Source: Oscillospiraceae bacterium (GTDB lineage Bacteria; Bacillota_A; Clostridia; Oscillospirales; CAG-272). Taken from it: DNA of 49,049 nt. The stretch covers positions 1 through 49,049 of the forward strand of contig SVUH01000008.1 in the NCBI GenBank assembly GCA_015063335.1, given 5' to 3'. Positions 1 through 9,051 of the stretch are shown here, piece after piece. Position 1 is the stretch's first letter, and each line of letters opens with the position of its first letter. The notes under the pieces were generated by a model. It did no database searches. It was not told the DNA's origin and saw only the letters and a program-made list of their open reading frames with translations. A program made the translations under genes and the position numbers.

Positions 1-160
1 CACCGTGGGTGTATGCGGAAATGTCGGTGATCTCCTTTGCCTGAACCCACTTGCCCTCTTCGGGAATAGGTGCAGGACCGTGGTTGGGGCCCTTAGCTAC
101 GACGCACATCTTTGCAACTTCTGCGCTCATAGCGTATTCGCAAGAAAATTCTTTGCTCAT
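1..160 (-). CDS. Probable iron-sulfur scaffold-like protein, N-terminal part (runs off the window)
   Basis: Only the first 53 codons are present; the gene leaves the window at base 1. An ATG at 158-160 is preceded on the minus strand by an AAGGAGAT ribosome binding site. The peptide begins MSKEFSCEYAMSAEVAKMC and has a GPNHGPAPIP segment. From memory this resembles the short NifU/scaffold-like protein that sits beside GGGtGRT proteins in anaerobes; that identification is recall, not a search. It lies 62 bases downstream of pduL on the same strand, so the two are probably cotranscribed. The missing part would have to confirm the Cys ligands. Confidence 0.45.
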   Translation of the reverse strand, partial: MSKEFSCEYAMSAEVAKMCVVAKGPNHGPAPIPEEGKWVQAKEITDISAYTHG

Positions 161-222
161 TTTTTTATCTCCTTTTGATTAAAAAATTATAACTGTTTTA
201 TAAGTCCGTGTCTTTTTCTTTT

Positions 223-792
223 TTACTTTACGATCTCGCCGTAAACCGCGCCGAACGCGCAAGCCGCATTGGACTCGTCGGTATCGATATGCATAGCGAG
301 AGCGTAAGAATCGCTTACGCGAGCTACAACGTCGTCAAAGATCAAGGGACGAGCAGTATCAAGGCGAACCTTAACGATATCCTTATCCTTAACACCAAAA
401 ACCTCAGCGTCGGCAGTGGTCATATGTATATGACGCTTTGCGGCGATAACGCCTTCCTTAATTTCAACTCTGCCGCAGGGGCCCTCGATAATGCAGCCGA
501 CGCTGCCTGCAACGTCACCCGACTCTCTTACGGGAACACCTGCAAGTCCGATAGTTCTCGCATCGGTCAGAGAAAGCTCAACCTGGTCTGCGCTTCTTTC
601 AGGACCAAGAATACTTGCCTTGAGCGAGCCCTTAGGACCTATAACGGTAACCTTTTCCTCGCATGCAAACTGTCCGGGCTGGCTGAGGTCCTTTTTGTTC
701 GTCAGAGCGTAGCCCTTACCGAAAAGCACATCAACTGTTTCTCTGGTAAGATGCACGTGTCTGGCAGAAGTTTCAATCAAAAAATTCGCCAT
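223..792 (-). CDS. pduL: Phosphate propanoyltransferase (PduL family)
   Basis: PduL-type phosphotransacylase exchanges CoA and phosphate on short acyl groups (acyl-CoA + Pi to acyl-phosphate), usually paired with acetate or propionate kinase for ATP formation. The 189-residue length fits the stand-alone family. Two HxH motifs typical of the zinc site are visible: RHVHLT near residue 12 and RHIHMT in the middle. The longer frame begins at 843, but ATG 792 has a GGAGG just upstream and gives the normal MANFLIETSARHVHL start. No microcompartment shell genes are nearby, so a general acetate/propionate role is more likely than a Pdu organelle. A good promoter lies at 849-877. Confidence 0.9.
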   Translation of the reverse strand: MANFLIETSARHVHLTRETVDVLFGKGYALTNKKDLSQPGQFACEEKVTVIGPKGSLKASILGPERSADQVELSLTDARTIGLAGVPVRESGDVAGSVGCIIEGPCGRVEIKEGVIAAKRHIHMTTADAEVFGVKDKDIVKVRLDTARPLIFDDVVARVSDSYALAMHIDTDESNAACAFGAVYGEIVK

Positions 793-848
793 TGTAAATA
801 CCTCCAAAAAATTAAATAAATAGCTTGCAAAACAATTTCGCAACTATA

Positions 849-877
849 ATTATAACATATTTTTTTTCGCTTGTAAA
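849..877 (-). promoter_or_regulatory. Promoter of pduL
   Basis: On the minus strand there is a TTTACA -35 box (872-877) and a perfect TATAAT -10 box (849-854) with a 17-bp spacer, 57 bases before the pduL ATG. The spacer length and boxes match sigma-A consensus. Confidence 0.7.
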
Positions 878-937
878 GGTTTAATTCCGAGTTTTTCCGC
901 AAATAATATTAAAAAATTCACTTTTTTGGAGGAAGTC

Positions 938-1606
938 ATGACAAACCAAGACAAAAACACGTCAGATGCGCCCGTTTGCGACGGCTCGGTAGTAACAGAA
1001 AGTGCCGACGGCAAAATACACTGCCTTTCAATAATCGGGCAGATCGAGGGGCACTATATCCTGCCCGAGGGGCAAAAGGCAACAAAATACGAGCATTTAA
1101 TACCCCTACTTGTCGATATAGAGGAAAGTCGCGAAATCGACGGGCTTTTGATAGTGCTCAACACGATGGGCGGCGACGTCGAGGCGGGACTCGCGCTTGC
1201 GGAAATGATCGCCTCCATGAAAAAACCAACCGTTTCTCTCGTCCTCGGCGGCGGTCACTCCATAGGTGTGCCGCTTGCCGCGTCTGCCAAACGCTCGTTT
1301 ATCGTTCCGTCGGCAACCATGACCATTCACCCCGTCCGCATAAACGGACTCGTTATCGGCGTGCCACAGACGTTCCACTACTTCGACGAAATGCAAAAGC
1401 GCATAATCTCGTTTATCTGCGATCATTCCAAGGCATCTCCCGAAAAAATAAGGGAGCTTATGATGCGTCCCGACGAGCTTGCGACCGACGTGGGCTCAAT
1501 AATCGACGGCGACGAGGCGGTAAGATACGGAATTATAGACAAGGTCGGGGGCCTTAGTGACGCGCTCGACGAGCTTAAAGAAATGATAAAAGAATCAAAA
1601 AAATAA
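938..1606 (+). CDS. tepA: ClpP-like serine protease, TepA (translocation-enhancing protein) family
   Basis: A 222-residue member of the ClpP/crotonase fold. The probable nucleophile Ser is at about residue 108 in GGGHSIG and the catalytic His at about 131 in MTIHPVR; NTMGGDVEAGLALA is the substrate-strand motif. GGHSIG plus MTIHPVR with GLVIGVPQTF is the signature I associate with Bacillus TepA, which acts on signal peptides or exported precursors. An in-frame TTG at 926 exists, but GGAGG at 928-932 sets the ATG at 938 as start. A strong hairpin follows directly. Role in export is from the family; nothing here names its substrate. Confidence 0.85.
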   Translation: MTNQDKNTSDAPVCDGSVVTESADGKIHCLSIIGQIEGHYILPEGQKATKYEHLIPLLVDIEESREIDGLLIVLNTMGGDVEAGLALAEMIASMKKPTVSLVLGGGHSIGVPLAASAKRSFIVPSATMTIHPVRINGLVIGVPQTFHYFDEMQKRIISFICDHSKASPEKIRELMMRPDELATDVGSIIDGDEAVRYGIIDKVGGLSDALDELKEMIKESKK

Positions 1607-1641
1607 AGAACGGTGAGTCGCTTCGCGACTCACCGTTCTTT
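1605..1641. terminator. Bidirectional intrinsic terminator
   Basis: A perfect 17-bp stem (1605-1621 with 1625-1641) and a 3-base loop begin at the tepA stop codon. A/T runs on both sides would serve tepA on the plus strand and the decayed GH43 gene on the minus strand. Confidence 0.8.
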
Positions 1642-1645
1642 ATTT

Positions 1646-2249
1646 TCACCATTCGTAAAAAACAGCTCTCTCCATATTTTTCTTGTTTGGAGCATGTAAC
1701 GATATCATTTTCGTTCCGTCAAGGCGCTCAAAACGCATCGCGTGACCGCCGTCGAAATCGAATCGGCTTCCGCCGTGATTCCATTTGCCGAGCAACGAAT
1801 CGCTCCATGCATCAAGCACCAAATATCTTCCCTGATAAAAGGACGACCACATCATCTTAGTTTTTCCGTCCTCAAGGTACACAAACGGAGCGTCGATGAC
1901 GTAAGCCTTATCGTACCCCTTAAGCTCGCTCACGTTCGGGTTGTCCGAGGCACGGAACAAGAGAATAGGCTCGCTTACGGCTTCCTTCAAATCCTCCGAA
2001 AGCTGCAGCGCGCAGATCTCTCCGCCGCCCAAAAATCTCTATCTGCCCAGAAGTCGTGCTTGCTTGCGTCGAATATTACCTTCGGCTCTTCAAAATTTTC
2101 AAGATCGAGCGTGCGGTATACCGAAAAAGAATTTTTCGCAACTATCTTGTCCTCCACAAGCGCGGTCGTTCCGTACATATAATAGCACCCGTTTTCAAAA
2201 TCCGTATAAATAAAAGGATCGCGAATTCTTATGTCTGCTTTTTTAACAT
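1646..2249 (-). pseudogene. Decayed glycoside hydrolase family 43 (arabinanase/xylosidase-like)
   Basis: Two frames together read as GH43. The upstream part has DPFIYTDFENGCYYMYGT, TLDLENFEEP and DFWADRDFWA; the downstream part has EICALQLSEDL, EPILLFRASD, KMMWSSF, SRFDFDGGHAM and ends in AVFYEW, all typical of this family. They are in different frames and the roughly 80 residues expected between DFWA and GEICAL are missing, so an internal deletion shifted the frame near 2020-2035. The only ribosome-bound ATG (2249) is also out of frame with DPFIY; one extra A in the A-run after it would restore the frame. Assembly error could explain the A-run slip but hardly the internal loss. The intact enzyme would have cut plant arabinan or xylan side chains. 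Confidence 0.75.
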
Positions 2250-2290
2250 TTCAAACCTCTGTGTGCTTTAATATATTTCTGTCAAGAGCT

Positions 2291-3115
2291 TTATTTGATC
2301 GGCACCTCGGCTGTCTTCTCGGCGTCCATTCTCTCAAAGTATGCGTCCGTTTCTTCCTCTGCAGCAGCGACTCTCTCGCCTATTCCGTCCTCGTAAATAT
2401 CCTCATACTTAAATTCAAGAATGCAGAATTCGTCTTGCACCGTATCCTCTGCGCCGAGTACTCTTAAATTCAAGTCTACGCTGTAAAAGGTCACTCCCGC
2501 CGCATCCATTATCCGTCTTACGTCGAGCAGTATCTCAGCCGCCTTTGAGGAGTCTGCGCGGTCGGTATCAATATAAAGCACAAGCGTGCCGTTGGTCTTT
2601 CCAAGCTCGTCAATATCGTACTCCGCGCCGTTGATAAGCTCGTCGCGGCTTATCGTGCTTTCGGGAATTTGCTCTCCGGCCTCACGGTCAAACTCAAGAT
2701 TACCGTAAGCGATATGGCACTCATAAGGAAAATCCTTGCTCTCCAAAACAGCGCCGACTCTCGATCTGTAAAGAAGAAAAAGACGGTCTGAGACGTTAGC
2801 GCGCTCCGCGACGCGGTACTCGTAGTCGTCGCGCTCTATGCCGCCAAACGAATTAAGATAAACGGTAAAATCACCGTCAAGGTGTTCCTCGGAGCTTACG
2901 TAAGCGTGGTAGCATCCGTCCTTGAAGCTGTACCTTACATCCTCTATACCGTAGCCCTCCGAGGGATAGTTCTCCTCGACGTACTGTCCTGCGACAATCC
3001 TTGCGACAAGGCGAGATAGGGGATTACCGAAGAACGCATTTGCGAATAGGCACGCGCACAAAGTAAGCAGCGTAACGAGAACTGAAATCACTATTAAAAT
3101 TATTCTTTTCTTCAC
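2291..3115 (-). CDS. Membrane-anchored protein of unknown function (YfjL/DUF3139-like)
   Basis: 274 residues. Residues 1-28 form one hydrophobic helix after MKKR, ending in CACLFANAFFGNP, so the protein is a signal-anchored exported protein. The outside part is acidic and has YVEENYPSEGYGIEDVRYSFKDGCYHAYV, with a repeated pattern of short beta strands; this resembles small clostridial YfjL or DUF3139 proteins that I recall only loosely. The start is GTG with AAGGAGAT upstream. The C-terminus is very acidic and probably helical (EERVAAAEEETDAY-like). It lies alone between the GH43 remnant and citrate synthase. No function is proposed. Confidence 0.6.
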   Translation of the reverse strand: MKKRIILIVISVLVTLLTLCACLFANAFFGNPLSRLVARIVAGQYVEENYPSEGYGIEDVRYSFKDGCYHAYVSSEEHLDGDFTVYLNSFGGIERDDYEYRVAERANVSDRLFLLYRSRVGAVLESKDFPYECHIAYGNLEFDREAGEQIPESTISRDELINGAEYDIDELGKTNGTLVLYIDTDRADSSKAAEILLDVRRIMDAAGVTFYSVDLNLRVLGAEDTVQDEFCILEFKYEDIYEDGIGERVAAAEEETDAYFERMDAEKTAEVPIK

Positions 3116-3188
3116 AGTTTTATCTCCTTTCCTCCCTCAGTCAAGCATATTATAACATACCCTCTATATCTTGTCAAGTGCAAGCAAA

Positions 3189-3233
3189 AAGGCAATTTCA
3201 TGACAGATTAAGCCTCTGCCTTGAAATTGCCTT
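3189..3233 (-). terminator. Terminator of the citrate synthase gene
   Basis: Inverted repeat AAGGCAATTTCA (3189-3200) with TGAAATTGCCTT (3222-3233); on the minus strand the hairpin is followed by TTTTTG, 17 bases past the stop codon at 3250. Confidence 0.7.
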
Positions 3234-3249
3234 ATATTATTTAACTTTT

Positions 3250-4611
3250 TTATCTTTGATCGAGCGGTATGTAATCTATGGGGGTTGCTATGCACTTATA
3301 CGCGGGACGGATAATTCTTTTTGCCGTCTGAGTTTCCTCAATTCTGTGCGCGCACCAGCCCGATACACGAGCGATCGCAAACAAGGGGGTGTACATTTCG
3401 GGGGGAATGTCAAGCATGCGGTAGACAAGTCCCGAATAAAGGTCTACGTTTGCGCACATGGGCTTGTTGTTGCCCTTGAATTCCTTGAACACCTCGGGAG
3501 TGATACGCTCAATACCCTCAAGCAGCTTGAAGTCCTCTCCGTAGCCCTTCTTGACTGCAAGATCGTGAGCGTACTTTTTAAGCATGATAGCTCTGGGGTC
3601 GGACTTGGTATAGATCGCGTGTCCCATTCCGTATATCTTTCCGTCGCCGATCTCTCCGCTGAGTATCTTCAAAAGCACAGCCTTGATCTCGTCATCGTCG
3701 TTAACGTCATTTATCATGGGGCGGATCTTGTCGAACATCTGCTGAACCTTTATGTTAGCACCGCCGTGAAGCGGGCCCTTAAGCGAGCCGATGCCCGCAG
3801 CGATCGCCGAATAGGTATCCGTTCCTGACGAGGACAGCACGCGGCACGCAAAGGTAGAGTTGTTTCCGCCACCGTGCTCAGCCTGTATTACCATACAAAG
3901 GTCAAGCAGTCTTGCCTCCTCCTCGGTAAAGGTCTTAGTCGAGCGTGAAATTCTCAAAAAGTTCTCAGCGCTCGAAAGTCCTGCCTTGGGAGTATGTATG
4001 TTAAGGCTCTTTCCGTGGAAATACGTGCGATATACTCTATAAGAGTTTGCCGCGATGACGGGAAGCTTTGCTATAACATCTATACTCTGACGAAGCGTGT
4101 TTTCAAGGCTCGTGTCGTCGGGATTTTCGTCGTAGGCATAAAGAGCGAGAACGCTCATCGCCATCTTATTCATTATAGAGGGAGAGGGCGCATTCATTAT
4201 GACGCTCTCGGTAAATCCTGCGGGGAGACGTCTCCTTTCGTCCAAAAGCGCGCAGAAATCATCAAGCTCACTTCTGTTAGGCAGCTTTCCGAAAAGAAGA
4301 AGATAAATACATTCCTCAAATCCGAATCTGTTTTCAGACGTAAATCCTTCTATAAGCGAGGTCATATTCAAGCCTCTGTACTCGAGTTTTCCCTCGTCAG
4401 CAAGCTTTTCACCCTCGTAAACGATGTAGCCGTGCGCGTTACCGATATTAGTAACTCCCGCCATAACTCCCGTTCCGTCCATTTCGCGAAGTCCGCGCTT
4501 AACTCTGTAACTCTCAAACTTCTCGGCAGGTATATTGTTGGCATTCTTTGCCTCGTCCACCAAGCGCGAAAAGATCTCTTCGGTACTATATTTTTTGTCC
4601 ATACATTCCAT
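3250..4611 (-). CDS. gltA: Citrate/2-methylcitrate synthase
   Basis: Condenses acetyl-CoA and oxaloacetate to citrate. The three catalytic elements are visible: His in AEHGGGNNS, His in GMGHAIYTKSDPRA, and Asp in ANVDLYSGLVY. At 453 residues it is of the longer clostridial type with an N-terminal extension before the RGL segments. The start is chosen at ATG 4611 (MECMDKKY) because GAGGTG lies six bases upstream; the frame opens further to 4638. No aconitase or isocitrate dehydrogenase is adjacent, so it probably feeds glutamate synthesis in a partial TCA cycle. A terminator follows at 3189-3233. Confidence 0.93.
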   Translation of the reverse strand: MECMDKKYSTEEIFSRLVDEAKNANNIPAEKFESYRVKRGLREMDGTGVMAGVTNIGNAHGYIVYEGEKLADEGKLEYRGLNMTSLIEGFTSENRFGFEECIYLLLFGKLPNRSELDDFCALLDERRRLPAGFTESVIMNAPSPSIMNKMAMSVLALYAYDENPDDTSLENTLRQSIDVIAKLPVIAANSYRVYRTYFHGKSLNIHTPKAGLSSAENFLRISRSTKTFTEEEARLLDLCMVIQAEHGGGNNSTFACRVLSSSGTDTYSAIAAGIGSLKGPLHGGANIKVQQMFDKIRPMINDVNDDDEIKAVLLKILSGEIGDGKIYGMGHAIYTKSDPRAIMLKKYAHDLAVKKGYGEDFKLLEGIERITPEVFKEFKGNNKPMCANVDLYSGLVYRMLDIPPEMYTPLFAIARVSGWCAHRIEETQTAKRIIRPAYKCIATPIDYIPLDQR

Positions 4612-4810
4612 AATGTACACCTCATGTAAAAATATCACATTTTATTATTATGTTATTATATCACAATATTATCATTTTTGCAAGTATGAAAATAAAAAAA
4701 TTCAAATCTTATTTTCAAAAAGAATGAAATCGTGTATTTTTTCTCAAACCGTACTACTTATTTTTAGCCTTAAGTAAACTTTAACATAGGGCCAAAGGAG
4801 GAATTATTTT

Positions 4811-5191
4811 ATGGAATACACACCGTTCAATAACCGATATACCGATACCGTTGCTCTCCCCGAGGGCACTTTGCTGTGCTTCGTTGATATTCCATCGGCA
4901 GAGGGTGCAAAAAAATTCAACAGCTTTTACCAAAAAATAAGCGAGCGATGCATAAAATACTGCAAGAGGAAGCTTGTATCCCGTCTTTATGTATTTGGCG
5001 GCGCTCATACATATTCTTACAGAGTATCCTGCAAAATCCACAAAACAGACGTTGGCTTTTCCGTAGCGCTTACTGCTTGTCTGTCCGACAGAAGCGCATA
5101 CAAAATGCTTGCTGTCCACAGAGAAACACATCTTTGGAATTCGGATCTGTCTGTTATCAGACTGCAAAAGGAGAGTAACGCGCGCAGATAG
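4811..5191 (+). CDS. Hypothetical 126-residue protein upstream of the P-type ATPase
   Basis: The start has an excellent AAAGGAGGA site nine bases before the ATG. The protein (MEYTPFNNRYTDTVALPEG) is soluble, basic at the C-terminus, and lacks signal peptide or membrane helix. It contains six Cys but no CxxC pair. I do not recognise a family. It ends 73 bases before the Ca2+ ATPase and may share its transcript. The strong ribosome site supports it as real. Confidence 0.55.
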   Translation: MEYTPFNNRYTDTVALPEGTLLCFVDIPSAEGAKKFNSFYQKISERCIKYCKRKLVSRLYVFGGAHTYSYRVSCKIHKTDVGFSVALTACLSDRSAYKMLAVHRETHLWNSDLSVIRLQKESNARR

Positions 5192-5264
5192 AATATAAAA
5201 GACAGCGCCAGCATACATTTTTATTATCGAATTTATTATCGAAAAAGACTTGGAGGACATAAAA

Positions 5265-7922
5265 ATGGCAGCGCAAAATGGCAAAGGCAGGCGCTTGGGA
5301 CTTACAGACAGAGAGGTGCTGGAGTCTCGCGAGAGGCACGGTGCAAACGTACTCAAAACAAGAAAAAGAAAGAGCTTTGTCAGACGTTTTTTTGAAAATC
5401 TCGGAGATCCGGTGATACGTATTCTGCTCGTCGCTCTGTGCGTAAACCTCATTTTTGTATTTAAGGGCGGGGATATTGCGGAAACTATCGGTATTGCGAT
5501 TTCCGTGTTCTTGGCAGCGTTTATCTCGGCGCTCTCGGAGCACGGCGGAGAATCCGCCTTTAGACGCCTCTCAAACGAATGCCAAAATCAAAAATACCGC
5601 GCCGTGAGAAACGGCGCGGTCACTCCCGTTCCTATTGAGGAGTTGGTCGTAGGCGACTTAGTGCTTATCGAGGCAGGTGAAAAAGCGCCTGCCGACGGCT
5701 ACATGTTGAGCGGCAGAGTATCAGTAGACCAGTCCGCAATAACGGGCGAGAGCCGCGAGGTCACCAAGGAGCCGACGGCAAAAAGAGAGCCCTCTCCGTC
5801 CTCGCGCGGCACGCTATTAAGAGGTTGCACGGTGCTCTCGGGCGAGGCGCAGATGGAGATCTTCGCGGTCGGAGACGAAAGCTTTCTTGGGAAAATATCT
5901 ATTGAGGTGCAAGCCGACACAAGAGAAAGTCCGCTGAAAATAAGGCTCACAAGGCTTGCAAAGCAGATAAGCCGACTCGGCTACGTTGCCGCCTCCCTCG
6001 TCGCACTTGCCTTTCTTTTTAACTGCTTTGTCATAGACAGCGGCTTTGCGTGGGAGCTTATGCGCTCAAAGCTTTCCGACGTTCCCTATCTTCTCGAAAA
6101 GCTTTTGCATGCTTTTATGCTCGGACTTACAGTGATAGTGGTTGCCGTCCCAGAGGGACTACCAATGATGATCGCGGTGGTCTTATCGTCAAATATCAAG
6201 CGAATGGTGCGCGACAACGTGCTCGTCCGCAAGCCCGTGGGCATCGAAGCCGCAGGCAGCATGAACCTTCTCTTTACGGACAAAACGGGAACCCTTACAG
6301 AGGGAAAAATGCGCCTTGACTGCATAGTAATGCCCGATGCCACCTCGGTAATCTCTCCCGCCGCGCTCTTTTCGCGCTCACCGACGCTCGGCGCTCTTTA
6401 CGAAAGCTCCTGCCGCTATAACACCATGTCAGAGGCGACGCGCTCGCAGGTAGTCGGCGGCAACGCCACCGACAGAGCGCTTCTTTCCTCGGTGCTTTCC
6501 ATGCGCGAAGCTGAAAGGCTTACCGTTTGCGCGAAGCTACCCTTTGACAGCAACATAAAAATGTCGGCGGCAGAGGTACGAGGGCGCGCGGAGCGCTACG
6601 TGCTGGTAAAGGGTGCCCCAGAGCGTCTTTTGCCGCACGTCGCGGGCTGCATACTCCCCGACGGCACTATCTCTGATTTTTCCCCATATCGCAGACGTTT
6701 CGAAGAAAAGCTTGCGGCTCTCGGCGCTGACGGCAAGCGCGTGCTGTTGATCGCCAGAGCCGACGCAATGCCGACAGCGAGGGGAATGTGCCCACTCACG
6801 CTCGTTTGCGCCGTATCTCTTGCCGATCCCTTACGTCCGCAAGCGCGCCGCTCCGTGTCGGAGCTTCACACCGCGGGCATCGGAGTTGTTATGATAACGG
6901 GTGACGGAAAGGAAACCGCTTCGGCTATTGCCCGAAAGTCGGGAATAATACACGGAGAAAGAACGCTCGTGCTTGAAGGCATTGATCTTACACGCATGAG
7001 TGACGCAGAGATCGCGAGGGCTCTGCCCCGACTTGCCGTGATAGCACGCGCCCTGCCGACAGACAAAAGCCGACTTGTCCGCATAGCGCAATCCCTTGAT
7101 CTTGTCGTCGGAATGACGGGCGACGGAATAAATGACGCGCCCGCCCTGAAAGCGGCGGACATCGGATTTTCCATGGGAAGCGGAAACGACGTAGCGCGCG
7201 ACGCGGGCGATATAATAATACTCGACAACGACCTTGCCTCAATAGTAAAGGCTGTACTCTACGGCAGAAATATTTTCAAAAGCATAAGAAAATTTATAAC
7301 GCTTCAGCTGACCATGAATTTTTGCGCCGTCGGCGTTTCCATGATAGGGCCGTTCATAGGTATAGAAGCGCCCGTCACCGTCGTCCAGATGCTTTGGATA
7401 AACATAATTATGGATACGCTCGGCGGACTTGCGTTTGCAGGAGAGGCGGCATCTGTGCTTTGCATGAAAGAGAAGCCAAAGCGCCGCGACGAGCCTATTT
7501 TAAACGGCTACATGATAAATCAGATATTGGTGCTCGGAGGCTTTACCGTTGCGCTTTGCATTTTCTTTTTGACCTCTCCCGACGTCTGCCTCCTTTTCAG
7601 GTATTCAAGCGACAAGCTTATACTCCTCACTGCATTTTTTGCGTTGTTTATATTTACCTCCGTATTCAATTGCTTTAACTGCCGCTGTGACAGGCTTAAA
7701 ATGCTTTCGGGAATTTCAAAAAATCCCGCCTTTATCGCGATCATGATACTTATTCTCGCCGTTCAGATCGCCTTTATCTATCTCGGCGGAAGCGTCTTGC
7801 GTACGTCTCCCCTTACCGTGGTGGAGCTTGCGCGCGTATTTTTAATATCCCTCTGTGTATTTCCCGTTGACCTTTTACGCAGACTTATATGGAGACTTAT
7901 CGGTAAAAAGCAGGGATTTTAA
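5265..7922 (+). CDS. Calcium-type cation-transporting P-type ATPase (P2 family)
   Basis: Pumps a cation, most likely Ca2+, out of the cytoplasm with ATP. In order: N-terminal cation-ATPase domain, TM pair, actuator TGES loop near residue 160 (AITGESREV), PEGLP in TM4 (the Ca2+-ATPase signature), phosphorylated Asp in DKTGTLTEG near 338, TGDG (ITGDGKETASAIA), hinge MTGDGINDAPAL near 618, and a C-terminal block of about six membrane helices. 885 residues matches the SERCA/PMCA-like bacterial enzymes. A TTG at 5250 also opens the frame, but its own GGAGG (5252-5256) is the ribosome site for ATG 5265. Confidence 0.92.
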   Translation: MAAQNGKGRRLGLTDREVLESRERHGANVLKTRKRKSFVRRFFENLGDPVIRILLVALCVNLIFVFKGGDIAETIGIAISVFLAAFISALSEHGGESAFRRLSNECQNQKYRAVRNGAVTPVPIEELVVGDLVLIEAGEKAPADGYMLSGRVSVDQSAITGESREVTKEPTAKREPSPSSRGTLLRGCTVLSGEAQMEIFAVGDESFLGKISIEVQADTRESPLKIRLTRLAKQISRLGYVAASLVALAFLFNCFVIDSGFAWELMRSKLSDVPYLLEKLLHAFMLGLTVIVVAVPEGLPMMIAVVLSSNIKRMVRDNVLVRKPVGIEAAGSMNLLFTDKTGTLTEGKMRLDCIVMPDATSVISPAALFSRSPTLGALYESSCRYNTMSEATRSQVVGGNATDRALLSSVLSMREAERLTVCAKLPFDSNIKMSAAEVRGRAERYVLVKGAPERLLPHVAGCILPDGTISDFSPYRRRFEEKLAALGADGKRVLLIARADAMPTARGMCPLTLVCAVSLADPLRPQARRSVSELHTAGIGVVMITGDGKETASAIARKSGIIHGERTLVLEGIDLTRMSDAEIARALPRLAVIARALPTDKSRLVRIAQSLDLVVGMTGDGINDAPALKAADIGFSMGSGNDVARDAGDIIILDNDLASIVKAVLYGRNIFKSIRKFITLQLTMNFCAVGVSMIGPFIGIEAPVTVVQMLWINIIMDTLGGLAFAGEAASVLCMKEKPKRRDEPILNGYMINQILVLGGFTVALCIFFLTSPDVCLLFRYSSDKLILLTAFFALFIFTSVFNCFNCRCDRLKMLSGISKNPAFIAIMILILAVQIAFIYLGGSVLRTSPLTVVELARVFLISLCVFPVDLLRRLIWRLIGKKQGF

Positions 7923-7993
7923 TACACGCGGACTCTTAAAATGAATTTTAAGTAAATAATTTAATAAATCGTGTTACAAATACCTCCGTACTG

Positions 7994-8022
7994 TTGACAA
8001 ATACCCGCAAAAAATATATAAT
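7994..8022 (+). promoter_or_regulatory. Consensus sigma-A promoter of the lipoprotein/DUF1385 pair
   Basis: TTGACA (7994-7999), 17-bp spacer, TATAAT (8017-8022), 33 bases before the start codon at 8056. Both boxes are perfect consensus, so strong constitutive expression is expected. Confidence 0.85.
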
Positions 8023-8055
8023 AATTGTTGTAAGCTTGTATGTACGGAGGTAAAA

Positions 8056-9030
8056 ATGAAAAAACAGAATGTTTTAAGATCAGTGTTCACGGCACTTTTG
8101 TGCCTATTTATAGCTCTTAGTATATGCTCCTGCGACAACGGCTCGGACGAAGGCGCCGAGACCGAAGCAAAATATTATAAGGTCACGTTCAATTCCTCAT
8201 ACGGAAGCGACGTTCCCGAACAAAGAGTGCTTGAGGGAGAAAAGGCGACCCGCCCCGAGTCCCCCACGCGAAACGGATACGTATTCAAGGAGTGGCAATA
8301 TAACGGAAGCGATTGGAACTTTTCGCACAAGGTAACCGAGGACATGACCTTGGTCGCAAGCTGGGAGAGGGCAGATGCCGTGTACGTTATAGAAAACGGA
8401 TACGTCACCGGCTGCAAGCAATACTTTGAAACAATGGTAGTTCCGTCCTCAAACAACGGTATTCCCGTAGTCGGCATCGATGATGGTGCTTTTGCGAGCA
8501 TCGACAAGGAGACGGTGAGAAAAATAGTTCTTCCCGAAAGCGTAAGCGCCATCGGAAACAACGCATTCAAGGATTGCTCCGACATTGAAATAGAGGTAAA
8601 CGGAGCACTAACGCTTGTCGGCGAGAGCGCGTTTGAGAACTGCAACGGTCTTGCTGCGGTAAAATTCGGCAACGAGCTTGACAATATTCCCTTTAATGCT
8701 TTCAAGGGCTGCTCGTCTCTTAGTTCCGTAATTTTGCCCGCCTCTCTCACTCTCATAAGTGAAAATGCGTTCGAGGACTGCTCGTCCTTGGCGTATCTTA
8801 TCATTCATTCAAGCACATCGGCCGTTGAGAACAACGCATTCGCCGGCTGTACCGCTTTGTCAGCCGTATATTATCACGGCACACAGGAGCAGTTTGCGAG
8901 CATGATCATTGACTCGTCGAACACTCCGCTGACAGAGGCGACGCGCCTTTTCTATTCCAAGGACAAGCCCACGGGCGAGGGCAATTTCTGGCATTACGAC
9001 GACAACGGAAAAATAAAGCTTTGGAAGTAA
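8056..9030 (+). CDS. Lipoprotein with InlB-type repeat and BspA-like leucine-rich repeats
   Basis: A 324-residue surface protein. Residues 1-27 form a lipoprotein signal; the lipobox is probably ICS|C in SICSCDNG. Residues 40-110 (YYKVTFNSSYGSDVPEQRV to LVASW) match the Listeria-Bacteroides (Flg_new/InlB B-repeat) domain. Residues 130-290 hold several LRR_5/BspA units of the form VxxIGxNAFKDCS, as in AIGNNAFKDC and LISENAFEDCSSL. Such proteins bind host or microbial surfaces. It is followed 21 bases later by the DUF1385 gene with no terminator in between. Confidence 0.85.
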   Translation: MKKQNVLRSVFTALLCLFIALSICSCDNGSDEGAETEAKYYKVTFNSSYGSDVPEQRVLEGEKATRPESPTRNGYVFKEWQYNGSDWNFSHKVTEDMTLVASWERADAVYVIENGYVTGCKQYFETMVVPSSNNGIPVVGIDDGAFASIDKETVRKIVLPESVSAIGNNAFKDCSDIEIEVNGALTLVGESAFENCNGLAAVKFGNELDNIPFNAFKGCSSLSSVILPASLTLISENAFEDCSSLAYLIIHSSTSAVENNAFAGCTALSAVYYHGTQEQFASMIIDSSNTPLTEATRLFYSKDKPTGEGNFWHYDDNGKIKLWK

Positions 9031-9051
9031 AGTTTTCTTTGGAGGTTTATC

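Noticed and set aside
223..843. Upstream start of pduL at 843
   Set aside because: GGAGG lies just before the ATG at 792 and the extra 17 residues overlap the promoter region.
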